Origin: a bacterium
GTDB taxonomy: Bacteria; Eremiobacterota; Eremiobacteria; Baltobacterales; Baltobacteraceae
Direction: 5' to 3'
Assembly (NCBI GenBank): GCA_021781095.1
Contig: JAJXXM010000195.1
Location: 1-15,285, forward strand
Length of the DNA stretch: 15,285 nucleotides
Below are positions 1 to 6,521 of the stretch, in pieces. Position numbers and translations under genes: made by a program. The notes beneath the pieces were generated by a model, which searched no databases, had not been told where the DNA came from, and worked only from the letters and a program-made list of their open reading frames with translations. Numbering within the stretch: the first letter of the stretch is position 1; each line of letters begins with the position of its first letter.

Positions 1-2
1 TC

Positions 3-1319
3 TCGGTCGTCACCTTCGTTTCGTCGTTCGCGTACATGATCTGGCTCGACTGGTTGCTCACGGTGGTCTTGGTACTCGTCGCTCCGGTCATCTCGTTCGC
101 CGTCTCTCGCTTCTCGCGACTGATCACGCGGAGCACGACGACGACGCAGATGCGTATTGCCGAAGTGATTGCGGCGCTGAGCGAGGTACTACAAGGGCAA
201 CGTATCGTCAAAGCCTTCGGGCGCGAATCCTATGAAGTCCGGCGTTTTCGCGAACGGACCGACGATTACGTGACCGCATCGTTGAAAATGACGCAATTCG
301 TGCAGACGCAGCCGATGGTCGTCAGCTCGATTATGATCCTCGCGGTGACGGTGGTGATCTGGCTCTCCGCCCGCGAAGTGTTGGTCGGGCGTTTGAATGT
401 CGGCGAAGTCTTCACGTATTATCTCCTACTCGTGAATCTCGTCAACCCGCTCAACCGCGTCGCTGCGTTCGTTGGCGATCTCAACCGCGCGATCGTCGCA
501 ACCGGACGCATCTACGAGATTGTCGATCTTCCGACGGAGGAAGCCGAGCCCCCTCGCCCCCTCTCCGCTCCGGCGATCGCCGGCCGGATCACGTTCGACA
601 ACGTTCGGTTTTCCTATGCCGAGGGTGAGAGCCCGGCGCTCGACGGTGTCAGCGTCGATATCGCGCCGGGCGAGATCGTCGCGCTCGTCGGCCCCTCGGG
701 CGCCGGCAAGACGACCTTCATCAATCTCGTCCCGCGCTTCTATCAGCCGCAATCGGGGCAGATCTCGATCGACGGCCATCCGCTCGACGCCTACCCACTC
801 GCCGATATCCGCGCCGCGATCGCGATCGTTCCCCAGGATCCGCAGCTCTTCCGACGGAGCATTCTCGAGAATATTCGCTACGGGCGCCTGGAGGCCGACG
901 AGGCGGCGGTCGTCGCCGCTGCCCGTGAGGCGAATGCCGACGAGTTCATCTCGGAGCTCCCCGAGGGGTACGAGACCGAGGTCGGCGAGCGCGGCGTCCG
1001 TCTCTCCGGTGGGCAGCGGCAGCGGATCGCGATCGCGCGGGCGATCCTGCGCGACCCGCGGATTTTAATCCTCGACGAAGCGACCAGCGCGCTCGATACC
1101 CACTCCGAGACGCTGATCGAATCGGCGCTCGATCGCTTGCTTCCCGGCCGCACGACGCTCATCGTCGCGCACCGCCTCTCGACGATCCGGCGGGCGGATC
1201 GCATCCTCTACTTCGCGCACGGGCGCATCGCCGAGTCGGGGAGCCACGACGAACTCATGGCGCGCGGCGGCGCCTACGCCAAGCTCTACGAGGCGCAATT
1301 CGCCGCACACCGCGCGTGA
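3..1319 (+). CDS. ABC exporter, MsbA-like lipid flippase type, 5'-truncated
   Basis: The reading frame is open from the window edge, so the start and roughly the first 150 residues of a typical 580-residue half-transporter are missing; 438 codons remain. Counting from the first in-frame Met (position 36), the first ~160 residues are the end of a type-1 exporter membrane domain, with hydrophobic helices and the coupling-helix-like segment GQRIVKAFGRE. The nucleotide-binding domain follows: Walker A GPSGAGKTT at about residue 219, signature LSGGQRQR at 323, Walker B ILILDEATSALD at 343 and the H-loop His at 379. Family knowledge: such fused TM-NBD proteins work as homodimers in the inner membrane, and the MsbA group moves lipid A-core. 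The lipid substrate is inferred; a drug or peptide exporter is possible. It ends 53 nt before flgB and could read through into it. Confidence 0.9.
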   Translation, partial: SVVTFVSSFAYMIWLDWLLTVVLVLVAPVISFAVSRFSRLITRSTTTTQMRIAEVIAALSEVLQGQRIVKAFGRESYEVRRFRERTDDYVTASLKMTQFVQTQPMVVSSIMILAVTVVIWLSAREVLVGRLNVGEVFTYYLLLVNLVNPLNRVAAFVGDLNRAIVATGRIYEIVDLPTEEAEPPRPLSAPAIAGRITFDNVRFSYAEGESPALDGVSVDIAPGEIVALVGPSGAGKTTFINLVPRFYQPQSGQISIDGHPLDAYPLADIRAAIAIVPQDPQLFRRSILENIRYGRLEADEAAVVAAAREANADEFISELPEGYETEVGERGVRLSGGQRQRIAIARAILRDPRILILDEATSALDTHSETLIESALDRLLPGRTTLIVAHRLSTIRRADRILYFAHGRIAESGSHDELMARGGAYAKLYEAQFAAHRA

Positions 1320-1335
1320 GCCGGGGGCGCGAGAC

Positions 1336-1362
1336 TCAAGTTCCGCGGCGCGGACGCCGATA
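1336..1362 (+). promoter_or_regulatory. sigma-28 (FliA)-like promoter of flgB-flgC-fliE
   Basis: The sequence is TCAAG (1336-1340), 16 nt, then CCGATA (1357-1362) preceded by G. This matches the flagellar sigma consensus TAAAG-N16-CCGATAA except for one base in the -35 element. The 21-nt distance between element starts is identical to that of the candidates before flgF and flagellin. The -10 element overlaps the flgB ribosome binding site (AGGAG, 1362-1366), so a transcript starting about 7 nt downstream would have almost no leader. GCC-GAT-A is common inside coding sequence here, so the -10 alone is weak evidence; the paired elements and the intergenic position are what support it. Confidence 0.6.
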
Positions 1363-1372
1363 GGAGAAGACG

Positions 1373-1807
1373 ATGGCAGAGATTCCAGGGCTCTCGTTCG
1401 GATCGACGGTCAACGTCCTCAAGGAAGGATTGTCCGGCGCCGGTCTCGAGCAAACGCAGATTGCGAATAACATCGCGAACGTGAACACGCCGAACTATCG
1501 GCGGACGACCACGGACTTCAAGGAATTGCTCGCCGAATCGTTGGGTACGCCGCCCTCGACGAGCGAGTTGCCGATGGAGACCAATAGCGCGCGCCAGTTC
1601 GCCATCGGCGACGGAGCGCCGCCCAAGCCGTTCGACCCGGTTCCCATCATCGATACCGGCACGCAGATGCGCGTCGACCGCAGCAACGTCGATATCGATC
1701 AAGAGATGGCGCATCTCTCGATGAACGCCGGGTACGCGCAGGACATGGCGAAGTTGCTCCTGCAGCAGTACAACCGATACTCCGAAGCGATCAAGGAACA
1801 ACCGTAA
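1373..1807 (+). CDS. flgB: Flagellar basal-body proximal rod protein FlgB
   Basis: A 144-residue protein, close to the usual ~135-140. The rod-family N-terminal motif ANNIANVNTPNYRR lies at about residues 28-43, after the amphipathic start, and the C-terminal helix runs through MNAGYAQDMAKLLLQQYNRY, which is typical of FlgB. FlgB forms the most proximal rod in the periplasm, next to FliE and the MS ring, and is exported by the flagellar type III apparatus without a cleaved signal; none is seen. The start is ATG with AGGAG at 1362-1366, 6 nt upstream. flgC follows after one base and its ribosome binding site (AAGGA, 1793-1797) lies inside this gene, so translation is probably coupled. Confidence 0.96.
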   Translation: MAEIPGLSFGSTVNVLKEGLSGAGLEQTQIANNIANVNTPNYRRTTTDFKELLAESLGTPPSTSELPMETNSARQFAIGDGAPPKPFDPVPIIDTGTQMRVDRSNVDIDQEMAHLSMNAGYAQDMAKLLLQQYNRYSEAIKEQP

Positions 1808-1808
1808 G

Positions 1809-2258
1809 ATGGGCTTTTATACCGCGATCGATATTAGCGCGTCGGGGCTCTCCGCAGAGCGCCTGGCGATGGACGTTATCGCCAATAACATCGCGAACGC
1901 CAACACGACGCTGACGCCGCAGGGCGGCGCGTTCAAGCGGCAGTTGGTGGTCTTCGCACAGAAGCCCGATGCGACGACGCAATCGAGCAGCGATCCGTTC
2001 AACCCGTTCCACACCCAAAACCCCGGCCAAGCCGGTGTCGAAGTGCTCGGTATTACGCAGGATCAGTCGCCGGATCGGTTAGTCTTCGATCCGGGGAATC
2101 CGCAGGCCGACGCGCGCGGCTACGTGCACTATCCCAACGTTCAAGTCGTCAAAGAGATGGTCGATATGATGGCCGCCTCGCGGGCCTACCAGGCCAACGT
2201 CGCCGCGATCAAAGAGACGCGTCTGATGAACAGTGCCGAAATCGGCCTCCTCAGCTAG
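1809..2258 (+). CDS. flgC: Flagellar basal-body proximal rod protein FlgC
   Basis: A 149-residue protein (usual length 134-150). The N-terminus has the rod motif IANNIANANTTLTPQGGAFKR. The C-terminus has the FlgC signature region GYVHYPNVQVVKEMVDMMAA followed by SRAYQANV, which forms the coiled helix packing in the rod core. It builds the proximal rod together with FlgB and FlgF, distal to FliE, in the periplasm and is exported by the flagellar type III system. It begins one base after the flgB stop (TAAGATG) and uses AAGGA inside flgB. fliE follows after 20 nt. The flgB-flgC-fliE order is the widespread conserved one. Confidence 0.96.
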   Translation: MGFYTAIDISASGLSAERLAMDVIANNIANANTTLTPQGGAFKRQLVVFAQKPDATTQSSSDPFNPFHTQNPGQAGVEVLGITQDQSPDRLVFDPGNPQADARGYVHYPNVQVVKEMVDMMAASRAYQANVAAIKETRLMNSAEIGLLS

Positions 2259-2278
2259 CGATTCGTAAGGAGCTTCGT

Positions 2279-2617
2279 ATGGATATCAAGAGCTACGCCG
2301 ATGCCGTGCGTCAGGTCCTACCCGGGACGTTCGTTCCCGACGTCACCCCGGGCGGCGGAACCCCGAGCGCGAGCCCCGAGGTCGCACCGGTCGCCGGCGG
2401 ATCGTTCAAGGACGCGGTGAAGTCGTTCTTGGGCGGCGTGAACGAAAAGATGGCGACCTCCGACAAGCTCACCACCGAGCTCGCCGCCGGCCAGACCCAT
2501 AACAGCGAGAAGGTGATCACCTCGGTCGAGGAGGCAAATCTCGCCTTTCAATTCACGCTCGCGGTACGCAACAAACTCTTGACCGCGTACCAAGAGATCC
2601 AGCAAATGCAGGTCTAG
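2279..2617 (+). CDS. fliE: Flagellar hook-basal body complex protein FliE
   Basis: A 112-residue protein (FliE is usually about 100-110). The identifying part is the C-terminal half: NLAFQFTLAVRNKLLTAYQE then IQQMQV, which matches the family ending in which VRNKL..AYQEI..MQV is nearly invariant. The first ~45 residues are Pro/Gly-rich and variable, as is common. FliE joins the MS ring to the rod and gates rod export. The start is ATG with TAAGGAG at 2266-2272, 6 nt upstream. In many genomes fliF-fliG-fliH follow fliE; here the flagellar genes stop and an unrelated minus-strand cassette begins, so the MS ring and export genes must be elsewhere. It is the last gene of this short operon. Confidence 0.95.
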   Translation: MDIKSYADAVRQVLPGTFVPDVTPGGGTPSASPEVAPVAGGSFKDAVKSFLGGVNEKMATSDKLTTELAAGQTHNSEKVITSVEEANLAFQFTLAVRNKLLTAYQEIQQMQV

Positions 2618-2969
2618 CGACCGTTCGCACGCTTAACCGCGTCTTTCTTTCATTCGAGTTGTGTTCCGAGGAATAATTCCCACCCTCCGACGGCGCTCGA
2701 GACAGGGTCGATAGTGTTCGATGCTGCGTTACTCGTCCTTCGTTCCGCCGGAGCCGATGACCGCGCGCGCTTCAAACGGGAGTTTGGGGATACTCGATCG
2801 ACACAGGACGTTGTTCGGTGCATCCCTCACGATGACGAAGTGCCGAATTGCGAGTGGGCGTTACCGAGAAAGGTCGGGCCGAAATTCGGCCCGACCTCAT
2901 GTGGAGTCGAAGGCTGTGTCGATTGGCTAATATCTCTACTCTACGACTTTTCCTAGGAGATATTTGCAG
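2618..2969. other. Intergenic region between fliE and the minus-strand cassette (convergent ends)
   Basis: These 352 bases separate two convergent gene groups. Just after fliE there is a weak 4-bp stem (2629-2632 with 2639-2642) followed by a T-rich run at 2642-2652, a possible but poor terminator for the flgB operon. The strong dyad at 2871-2897 is listed separately. An open frame of 80 codons (from GTG at 2714) lacks a convincing ribosome binding site and resembles nothing I know, so I do not call it. Nothing else is recognisable. Confidence 0.5.
2871..2897 (-). terminator. Perfect 13-bp inverted repeat, likely terminator of the minus-strand cassette
   Basis: The left arm 2871-2883 (AGGTCGGGCCGAA) is exactly complementary to the right arm 2885-2897, with a single central base, giving a GC-rich hairpin. 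Read on the minus strand it lies 73 nt past the stop of the small unknown gene and is followed by a short pyrimidine run (TTTCTC). On the plus strand no T-run follows. This fits a factor-independent terminator for the cassette, possibly also a barrier to transcription from the flgB side. A protein-binding palindrome is the alternative. Confidence 0.55.
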
Positions 2970-3407
2970 CTACATTTCATAATCGTGTGTAAAACACGAC
3001 ACGCGGATGATTCCCCGAGCACCAAGGGTATTTTCGATTGCCACTATTTGCTTTGATCTCACACGTGTTGGAACGTACGGCCCGGGACCGTGGAAATATA
3101 GCCAATAATGACGTATCGATCGAAAAGATCGCGGTTTCGCGTGAGGCGAAAATTGTAAGTAGTAATCCCCAATGGCATCCTTGAAAAGCCACGCAACCGG
3201 TGCGTCCTCGCGCCCGCCGACAAATGCCCAAATATTCACAACGCTTGTTGACACGGATGACAACGTCGATGCAATGTTCCCCGTTCCCAGGGATTCCGTA
3301 ATTGGAGACCCGAAGCACGTTGCGTTAATCGTCGGTGGATGAATGTTGGATATTCCCTGTTTTTGAGGAGCCAGCGCAACCAGAAACGCTAAAGCGAGCG
3401 GATGCAT
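2970..3407 (-). CDS. Small protein of unknown function, coupled to the lipoprotein gene
   Basis: A 145-residue reading frame starting at the ATG that shares one base with the stop of the upstream lipoprotein gene (TAATG), a translational-coupling arrangement; a GAGG 11 nt upstream could serve as ribosome binding site. The N-terminus (MHPLALAFLVALAPQKQG) is hydrophobic but short and lacks a positive charge, so it is a doubtful signal peptide. The middle holds an aromatic-rich stretch (GDYYLQFSPHAKP, RHYWLYFHGPGPY). There are two cysteines. I recognise no family. The region is AT-rich compared with the flagellar genes. An alternative upstream start at 3449 would overlap the lipoprotein by 43 bases and lacks support. 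Whether the frame is truly coding is uncertain; the coupled start is the main support. Confidence 0.45.
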   Translation of the reverse strand: MHPLALAFLVALAPQKQGISNIHPPTINATCFGSPITESLGTGNIASTLSSVSTSVVNIWAFVGGREDAPVAWLFKDAIGDYYLQFSPHAKPRSFRSIRHYWLYFHGPGPYVPTRVRSKQIVAIENTLGARGIIRVSCFTHDYEM

Positions 3408-4306
3408 TATGAGACGGGCCTCGACTGCTGATAGTTTTGCGTCCAACACTTATGAAGGTGGTAGGTACTTGCCGAAAAGGAACTAAGAATGTTATCATAC
3501 TGGGTTCCGTTTAAATGATACGGAACCGATGTTGCATTAATAAGTGCTTGTGCTATTCCGTTAACTACTGGTATTCCTTGAAGAAACGTTAGGAAAGCAT
3601 TATTGGTGGAACTGCCTGCATTTGATTGGTAATATACATTTTCGTTTTGGGTTAAATAAATCCATCCCTCGACGTCGCCCACCGAATTCTCGAATGAAAA
3701 TACATTCACGATCGTGGTTCCAAAAGCGTTTGAATCACTTGGCATATTGTCGTTCCCAACTTCATGATTGCTTGGTGATCCGTCACACTGGCCTTGCTGC
3801 GGCGCATGTTCAAAATTGGTCGCGACGCACCCAGAGCCGCCTTCGTAGCACGGTTGGCCACATTCGACGTTGGAACTGCAGCCGCCCGAGCCGCCTGAGC
3901 CCGGGGTAACGATTATTCCGCTACCACTGCCGCCGCCTACTTCGCAGATGTCACCCTGCGAGCCGTTCGGGCAGGTAACGCAGGTGCCGTCGGTGGTGCA
4001 CGATTGTGGCGGCGGAGGCCCTTTCACCGCCATTGGTTTGGCCATGCCGATGCCGCTACCGAAGTTACTGAGCGACGTCGCGCCGGTTGGACTTTCCCCC
4101 GCAGCGGGGTTCGCCCCGATAGGCATGTGGACGGTGGCGCGCATGCCGCCGCTCACAGCGGCGCCGGCAGCGCGGTTCGGGGCCTGCGCCAGAGATTGGG
4201 ATTGAGGATTCGCCGGCAGCATTCCGGTCGTTCCGGAGCTGCACGCGGCAAGCAGCGAGGCCAGCGCAATCGATGCGAGCGACATCGCCAGAGGAGAACG
4301 TTTCAC
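3407..4306 (-). CDS. Cys-rich lipoprotein of unknown function with mosaic composition
   Basis: I place the start at GTG (4306), giving 299 residues. This yields a proper lipoprotein signal: charged KR at 2-3, a hydrophobic core, and the lipobox LAAC with the modified Cys at residue 22. AAAGG lies about 9 nt upstream within a small hairpin. The in-frame Met 7 codons later would lose the charged n-region. After the lipobox comes a low-complexity linker rich in Ala, Pro, Gly, Asn (~23-100), then a Pro4 and a Cys-rich segment (Cys at 103, 109, 112, 121, 143, 149, 153, 160, 174) interrupted by Gly/Ser spacers, then a globular-looking Asn/Ser-rich C-terminal part (~175-299) with one more Cys at 287. 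Paired cysteines suggest disulfides outside the cytoplasm. No flagellar family resembles it. The gene body changes from GC-rich to strongly AT-rich towards its 3' end. Confidence 0.75.
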   Translation of the reverse strand: MKRSPLAMSLASIALASLLAACSSGTTGMLPANPQSQSLAQAPNRAAGAAVSGGMRATVHMPIGANPAAGESPTGATSLSNFGSGIGMAKPMAVKGPPPPQSCTTDGTCVTCPNGSQGDICEVGGGSGSGIIVTPGSGGSGGCSSNVECGQPCYEGGSGCVATNFEHAPQQGQCDGSPSNHEVGNDNMPSDSNAFGTTIVNVFSFENSVGDVEGWIYLTQNENVYYQSNAGSSTNNAFLTFLQGIPVVNGIAQALINATSVPYHLNGTQYDNILSSFSASTYHLHKCWTQNYQQSRPVS

Positions 4307-4372
4307 GAAGAAGGGCCTTTCTGAAAGGAGCGAAGAGACGCGCTCTCCGCAAGCAAACAGAAACCGTTGCGG

Positions 4373-4389
4373 GTTCCCACGGTGGAAAC
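4373..4389. promoter_or_regulatory. Imperfect palindrome upstream of the lipoprotein, possible operator
   Basis: GTTCCCAC at 4373-4380 and GTGGAAAC at 4382-4389 are inverted around one central base, with 7 of 8 positions pairing. It is about 70 bases upstream of the lipoprotein start, a plausible operator or promoter-proximal site. No regulator family is recognised from the sequence, and a chance dyad is possible. Confidence 0.25.
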
Positions 4390-4551
4390 GCGCAAGGATC
4401 GGTGTCCCCCCAGACGCGGTGCGGCGTTCGCGTCGGCGGTGCGCGCTCCTGCTCCCGCGCCCTCGCCCACAAACGCACCTTTGTGGCGCTTCGAAACCAA
4501 GCAAGCGCGCGAAAAGGCTGCCGCTGCGTGCGCGGCAACGAAAACCGACCC

Positions 4552-4597
4552 ACGATCCGTTCGGTGCCACGGCGCGCGCACCGACGATCCATTCGGT
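4552..4597. repeat. Two direct copies of a 14-base motif, 32 bases apart
   Basis: ACGATCCGTTCGGT at 4552-4565 recurs as ACGATCCATTCGGT at 4584-4597, differing at one base. The start-to-start spacing of 32 bases is close to three helical turns. Tandem same-face sites of this kind are typical of regulator binding, here about 165-210 bases upstream of the flgF promoter and 250-290 bases upstream of the divergent lipoprotein. The function is inferred only. Confidence 0.4.
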
Positions 4598-4761
4598 CGA
4601 CGCATGTTCGGTAGGCTGGGCGCCTCCTACCGCCACTCAATTTCGGTCTTGCGCATCGAGCGGGTCGACCGGAAACGCAGGGCGGGCCGCCGAGTAGCAC
4701 CGGCAGTCCCCGGGCACGATGCGGCCGGCTGCCGGCGCGGATCGGCACTCGCCGGGCGGGC

Positions 4762-4788
4762 TAAAATCCCGCCCCTTTTTCGCCGATA
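4762..4788 (+). promoter_or_regulatory. sigma-28 (FliA)-like promoter of the flgF-to-fliW operon
   Basis: TAAAA (4762-4766), 16 nt, then CCGATA (4783-4788), with the preceding G giving the full GCCGATA. It matches TAAAG-N16-GCCGATAA at all but one -35 position and has the same 21-nt element spacing as the flagellin promoter. The segment is intergenic. The predicted start, near 4795, leaves a leader of about 115 nt before the flgF TTG codon. That leader contains an AAGGA motif (4793-4797) at its very 5' end. Confidence 0.75.
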
Positions 4789-4908
4789 GCACAAGGAGAA
4801 GATGCGGCTGGACGACCTCTCGCACGGGGGCGGGGCCGCAGGGCGAACCTGACCGATTGATGGTTCGACCACGATATACGAAACCGAATCCGTGCGGAGG
4901 GTCTTGTA

Positions 4909-5706
4909 TTGGTACGCGGTCTTTATACCTCTGCGAGCGGGATGCTCGTCGCCCAGCAACTCGCCGATACGGTGGCGAATAACCTCGCCAACGTTAATAC
5001 CAACGGCTTCAAGCAGACGTTGCTGGAGATTCAATCCGCTCCGACGCTCGACGTCTATCGTTTGCAGACCGATCCCGGTCCGCGAACGGGCACGAACGCC
5101 CTTCCGGGCGTCTCGGTCGCCGCGCAGGTCGGCCAACTGGGGACCGGAGCGTGGGTCTACGACACGCCCGAGACCTTCGCCCAAGGTCCCTTACAGGCGA
5201 CCGGAAATCCATACGATCTCGCTCTCGGCGGAACGAACGCGTTTTTTAACGTGCAGACGCCCCAGGGCGTGCGGTACACGCGCGACGGCCAGTTCACGGT
5301 CAACCCGAACGGCTATTTAGTGACGATGGACGGGAACAACGTCCTCGGCCAGAACGGCCCGATTCAGGTCCAGCAACAGTTGGGTGCGGTCACCGTCGGT
5401 CCCGACGGCACCGTCTCGCAGAACGGCCTCACGATCGATCGCCTCGCGCTGACGCGCTTCAACAATATCGTCGACCTGCGCAAACAGGGCAACAACCTGT
5501 TCGTCGATACCGGCAACGCGCAACCGCAAGCGACGGCGAATGCGACCGTCATTCAAGGATCGCTCGAGAAGAGCAACTCCAACGTCGTTCGCTCGATGGT
5601 CGATCTTATCGTCGCCGAGCGTTGGTTCGATTCGAACTCCAAATCGGTCAAAATGCAAGATCAAGCTACCCAGCTGGCGATTCAAGACGTCGGCACTACG
5701 GCATAA
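4909..5706 (+). CDS. flgF: Flagellar proximal rod protein FlgF (FlgF/FlhO type)
   Basis: A 265-residue protein (FlgF is typically about 240-265). The start is a rare TTG, supported by GGAGG at 4896-4900, 8 nt upstream, and by the family's VRGLYTSASGM opening immediately after it. The rod motif VANNLANVNTNGFKQ follows, then the middle domain (GPLQATGNPYDLALGG, YTRDGQFTVNPNGYLVT) and the C-terminal SNVVRSMVDLIVAERWFDSNSK helix. It forms part of the rod between FlgB/FlgC and the distal FlgG rod in the periplasm and is exported by the flagellar type III route. It is the first of two adjacent rod paralogues. I call it FlgF because the next gene is closer to the canonical FlgG; FlgF and FlgG are hard to separate by eye. 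Confidence 0.88.
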   Translation: MVRGLYTSASGMLVAQQLADTVANNLANVNTNGFKQTLLEIQSAPTLDVYRLQTDPGPRTGTNALPGVSVAAQVGQLGTGAWVYDTPETFAQGPLQATGNPYDLALGGTNAFFNVQTPQGVRYTRDGQFTVNPNGYLVTMDGNNVLGQNGPIQVQQQLGAVTVGPDGTVSQNGLTIDRLALTRFNNIVDLRKQGNNLFVDTGNAQPQATANATVIQGSLEKSNSNVVRSMVDLIVAERWFDSNSKSVKMQDQATQLAIQDVGTTA

Positions 5707-5727
5707 CGGAGAGAGGACACTTCTACC

Positions 5728-6516
5728 ATGATGCGAGCGCTCTATACGGCCGCCAGCGGGATGATCGCCCAACAGTACAATATGGACACGATCTCCAACA
5801 ACTTAGCGAACGTCGATACCACGGGTTTTCGTCGCAACGTCGCGCACTTTCAGGATCTGGTCTACCAGCAAATCCAAGCACCGGGCGCGCCGATCGGCGC
5901 TTCGATCGTTCCGGTCGGTCAGCAAGTCGGCCTCGGCGTGAAGGTCGGCTCCTCGGAGAAAGTCTTCACCCAAGGCTCGTTGCAACAGACCGGTAACCCG
6001 CTCGACGTTGCGATCGAGGGCGACGGATTTTTCCAAGTGACGCTTCCCGACGGCACGACCGGCTACACCCGCGACGGCTCGTTCAAGGTCGATGCGAACG
6101 GCGCGATCGTTACCGCCGACGGGTATTTCGTTCAGCCGCAGATCACGATCCCGGCGAACGCAACCTCGGTGCAGATCGGACAGGACGGCACGGTCACCGC
6201 GCTCGTTCCCGGTAGCGCGATTCCGCAGCAACTCGGGCAACTGACGCTCGCGCGCTTCGTCAACAACGCCGGCCTCTCACCGATCGGCGGACAGAACATT
6301 TACACGCAGACCGCGGCGAGCGGCCCTCCGGTGGTCACCCAGCCCGAACTCAACGGTGCCGGGTCGCTCCAGAGCGGCTACCTGGAGAACTCGAACGTCC
6401 AGGTCGTCAACGAAATCGTGAATATGATCGTATCGCAACGCGCGTTTGAAGCGAACTCCAAGGCGATCACCGCCTCGGATCAGATGCTTCAGACGGCGAA
6501 TAACTTGGTGCAGTAA
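5728..6516 (+). CDS. flgG: Flagellar distal rod protein FlgG
   Basis: A 262-residue protein, the normal FlgG length (about 260). It has the expected order: MRALYTAASGM opening, rod motif ISNNLANVDTTGFRRN, the central QGSLQQTGNPLDVAIEGDGF segment with YTRDGSFKVDANG, and the C-terminal SNVQVVNEIVNMIVSQRAFE helix followed by ITASDQMLQTANNLVQ, all strongly FlgG-like. It builds the long distal rod that crosses the peptidoglycan and is surrounded by the P and L rings encoded just downstream. ATG codons at 5728 and 5731 both fit; GAGAGG at 5711-5716 favours the first. flgA follows after 5 nt. Confidence 0.96.
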   Translation: MMRALYTAASGMIAQQYNMDTISNNLANVDTTGFRRNVAHFQDLVYQQIQAPGAPIGASIVPVGQQVGLGVKVGSSEKVFTQGSLQQTGNPLDVAIEGDGFFQVTLPDGTTGYTRDGSFKVDANGAIVTADGYFVQPQITIPANATSVQIGQDGTVTALVPGSAIPQQLGQLTLARFVNNAGLSPIGGQNIYTQTAASGPPVVTQPELNGAGSLQSGYLENSNVQVVNEIVNMIVSQRAFEANSKAITASDQMLQTANNLVQ

Positions 6517-6521
6517 CAAAC

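Larger units (their letters stand above)
4307..4908. other. Divergent intergenic region between the lipoprotein and flgF
   Basis: About 600 bases carry the control signals of two divergent units. On the lipoprotein side, an inverted repeat CCTTT-CTG-AAAGG (4316-4328) overlaps the putative ribosome binding site, and an imperfect palindrome lies at 4373-4389. Further right a 14-base direct repeat occurs twice (4552-4597). The flgF sigma-28-like promoter is at 4762-4788, giving flgF a leader of about 115 nt. I found no convincing -35/-10 pair for the lipoprotein. The open frames in this stretch are GC-driven and lack signals. Confidence 0.5.

Noticed and set aside
2714..2956. Plus-strand open frame of 80 codons between fliE and the minus-strand cassette
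   Set aside because: It has a GTG start without a ribosome binding site, runs through the 27-base dyad, and its protein resembles nothing known. Probably chance.
3622..4205. Plus-strand open frames opposite the lipoprotein
   Set aside because: They are antisense to a gene with a convincing lipobox signal and show repetitive Pro/Gly/Arg content expected from the complement of its Gly/Ser/Pro-rich linker.
4367..4789. Arg/Ala-rich open frames on both strands of the flgF-lipoprotein intergenic region
   Set aside because: Several overlap in different frames with Arg-rich content typical of GC-rich non-coding DNA, and none has a good ribosome binding site. One runs through the flgF promoter.
4802..4852. 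A 16-codon open frame (ATG to TGA) just after the flgF promoter, a possible leader peptide
   Set aside because: AAGGAG is only 3 nt from its ATG, it would begin about 7 nt from the predicted transcript start, and its sequence has no run of regulatory codons. The AAGGA may rather be a CsrA-type motif. Not strong enough to call a gene.
5658..5680. A further sigma-28-like element before flgG (TCAAG followed by GCGATT)
   Set aside because: The -10 match is poor and its spacing is wrong compared with the three good promoters, and it lies inside flgF.
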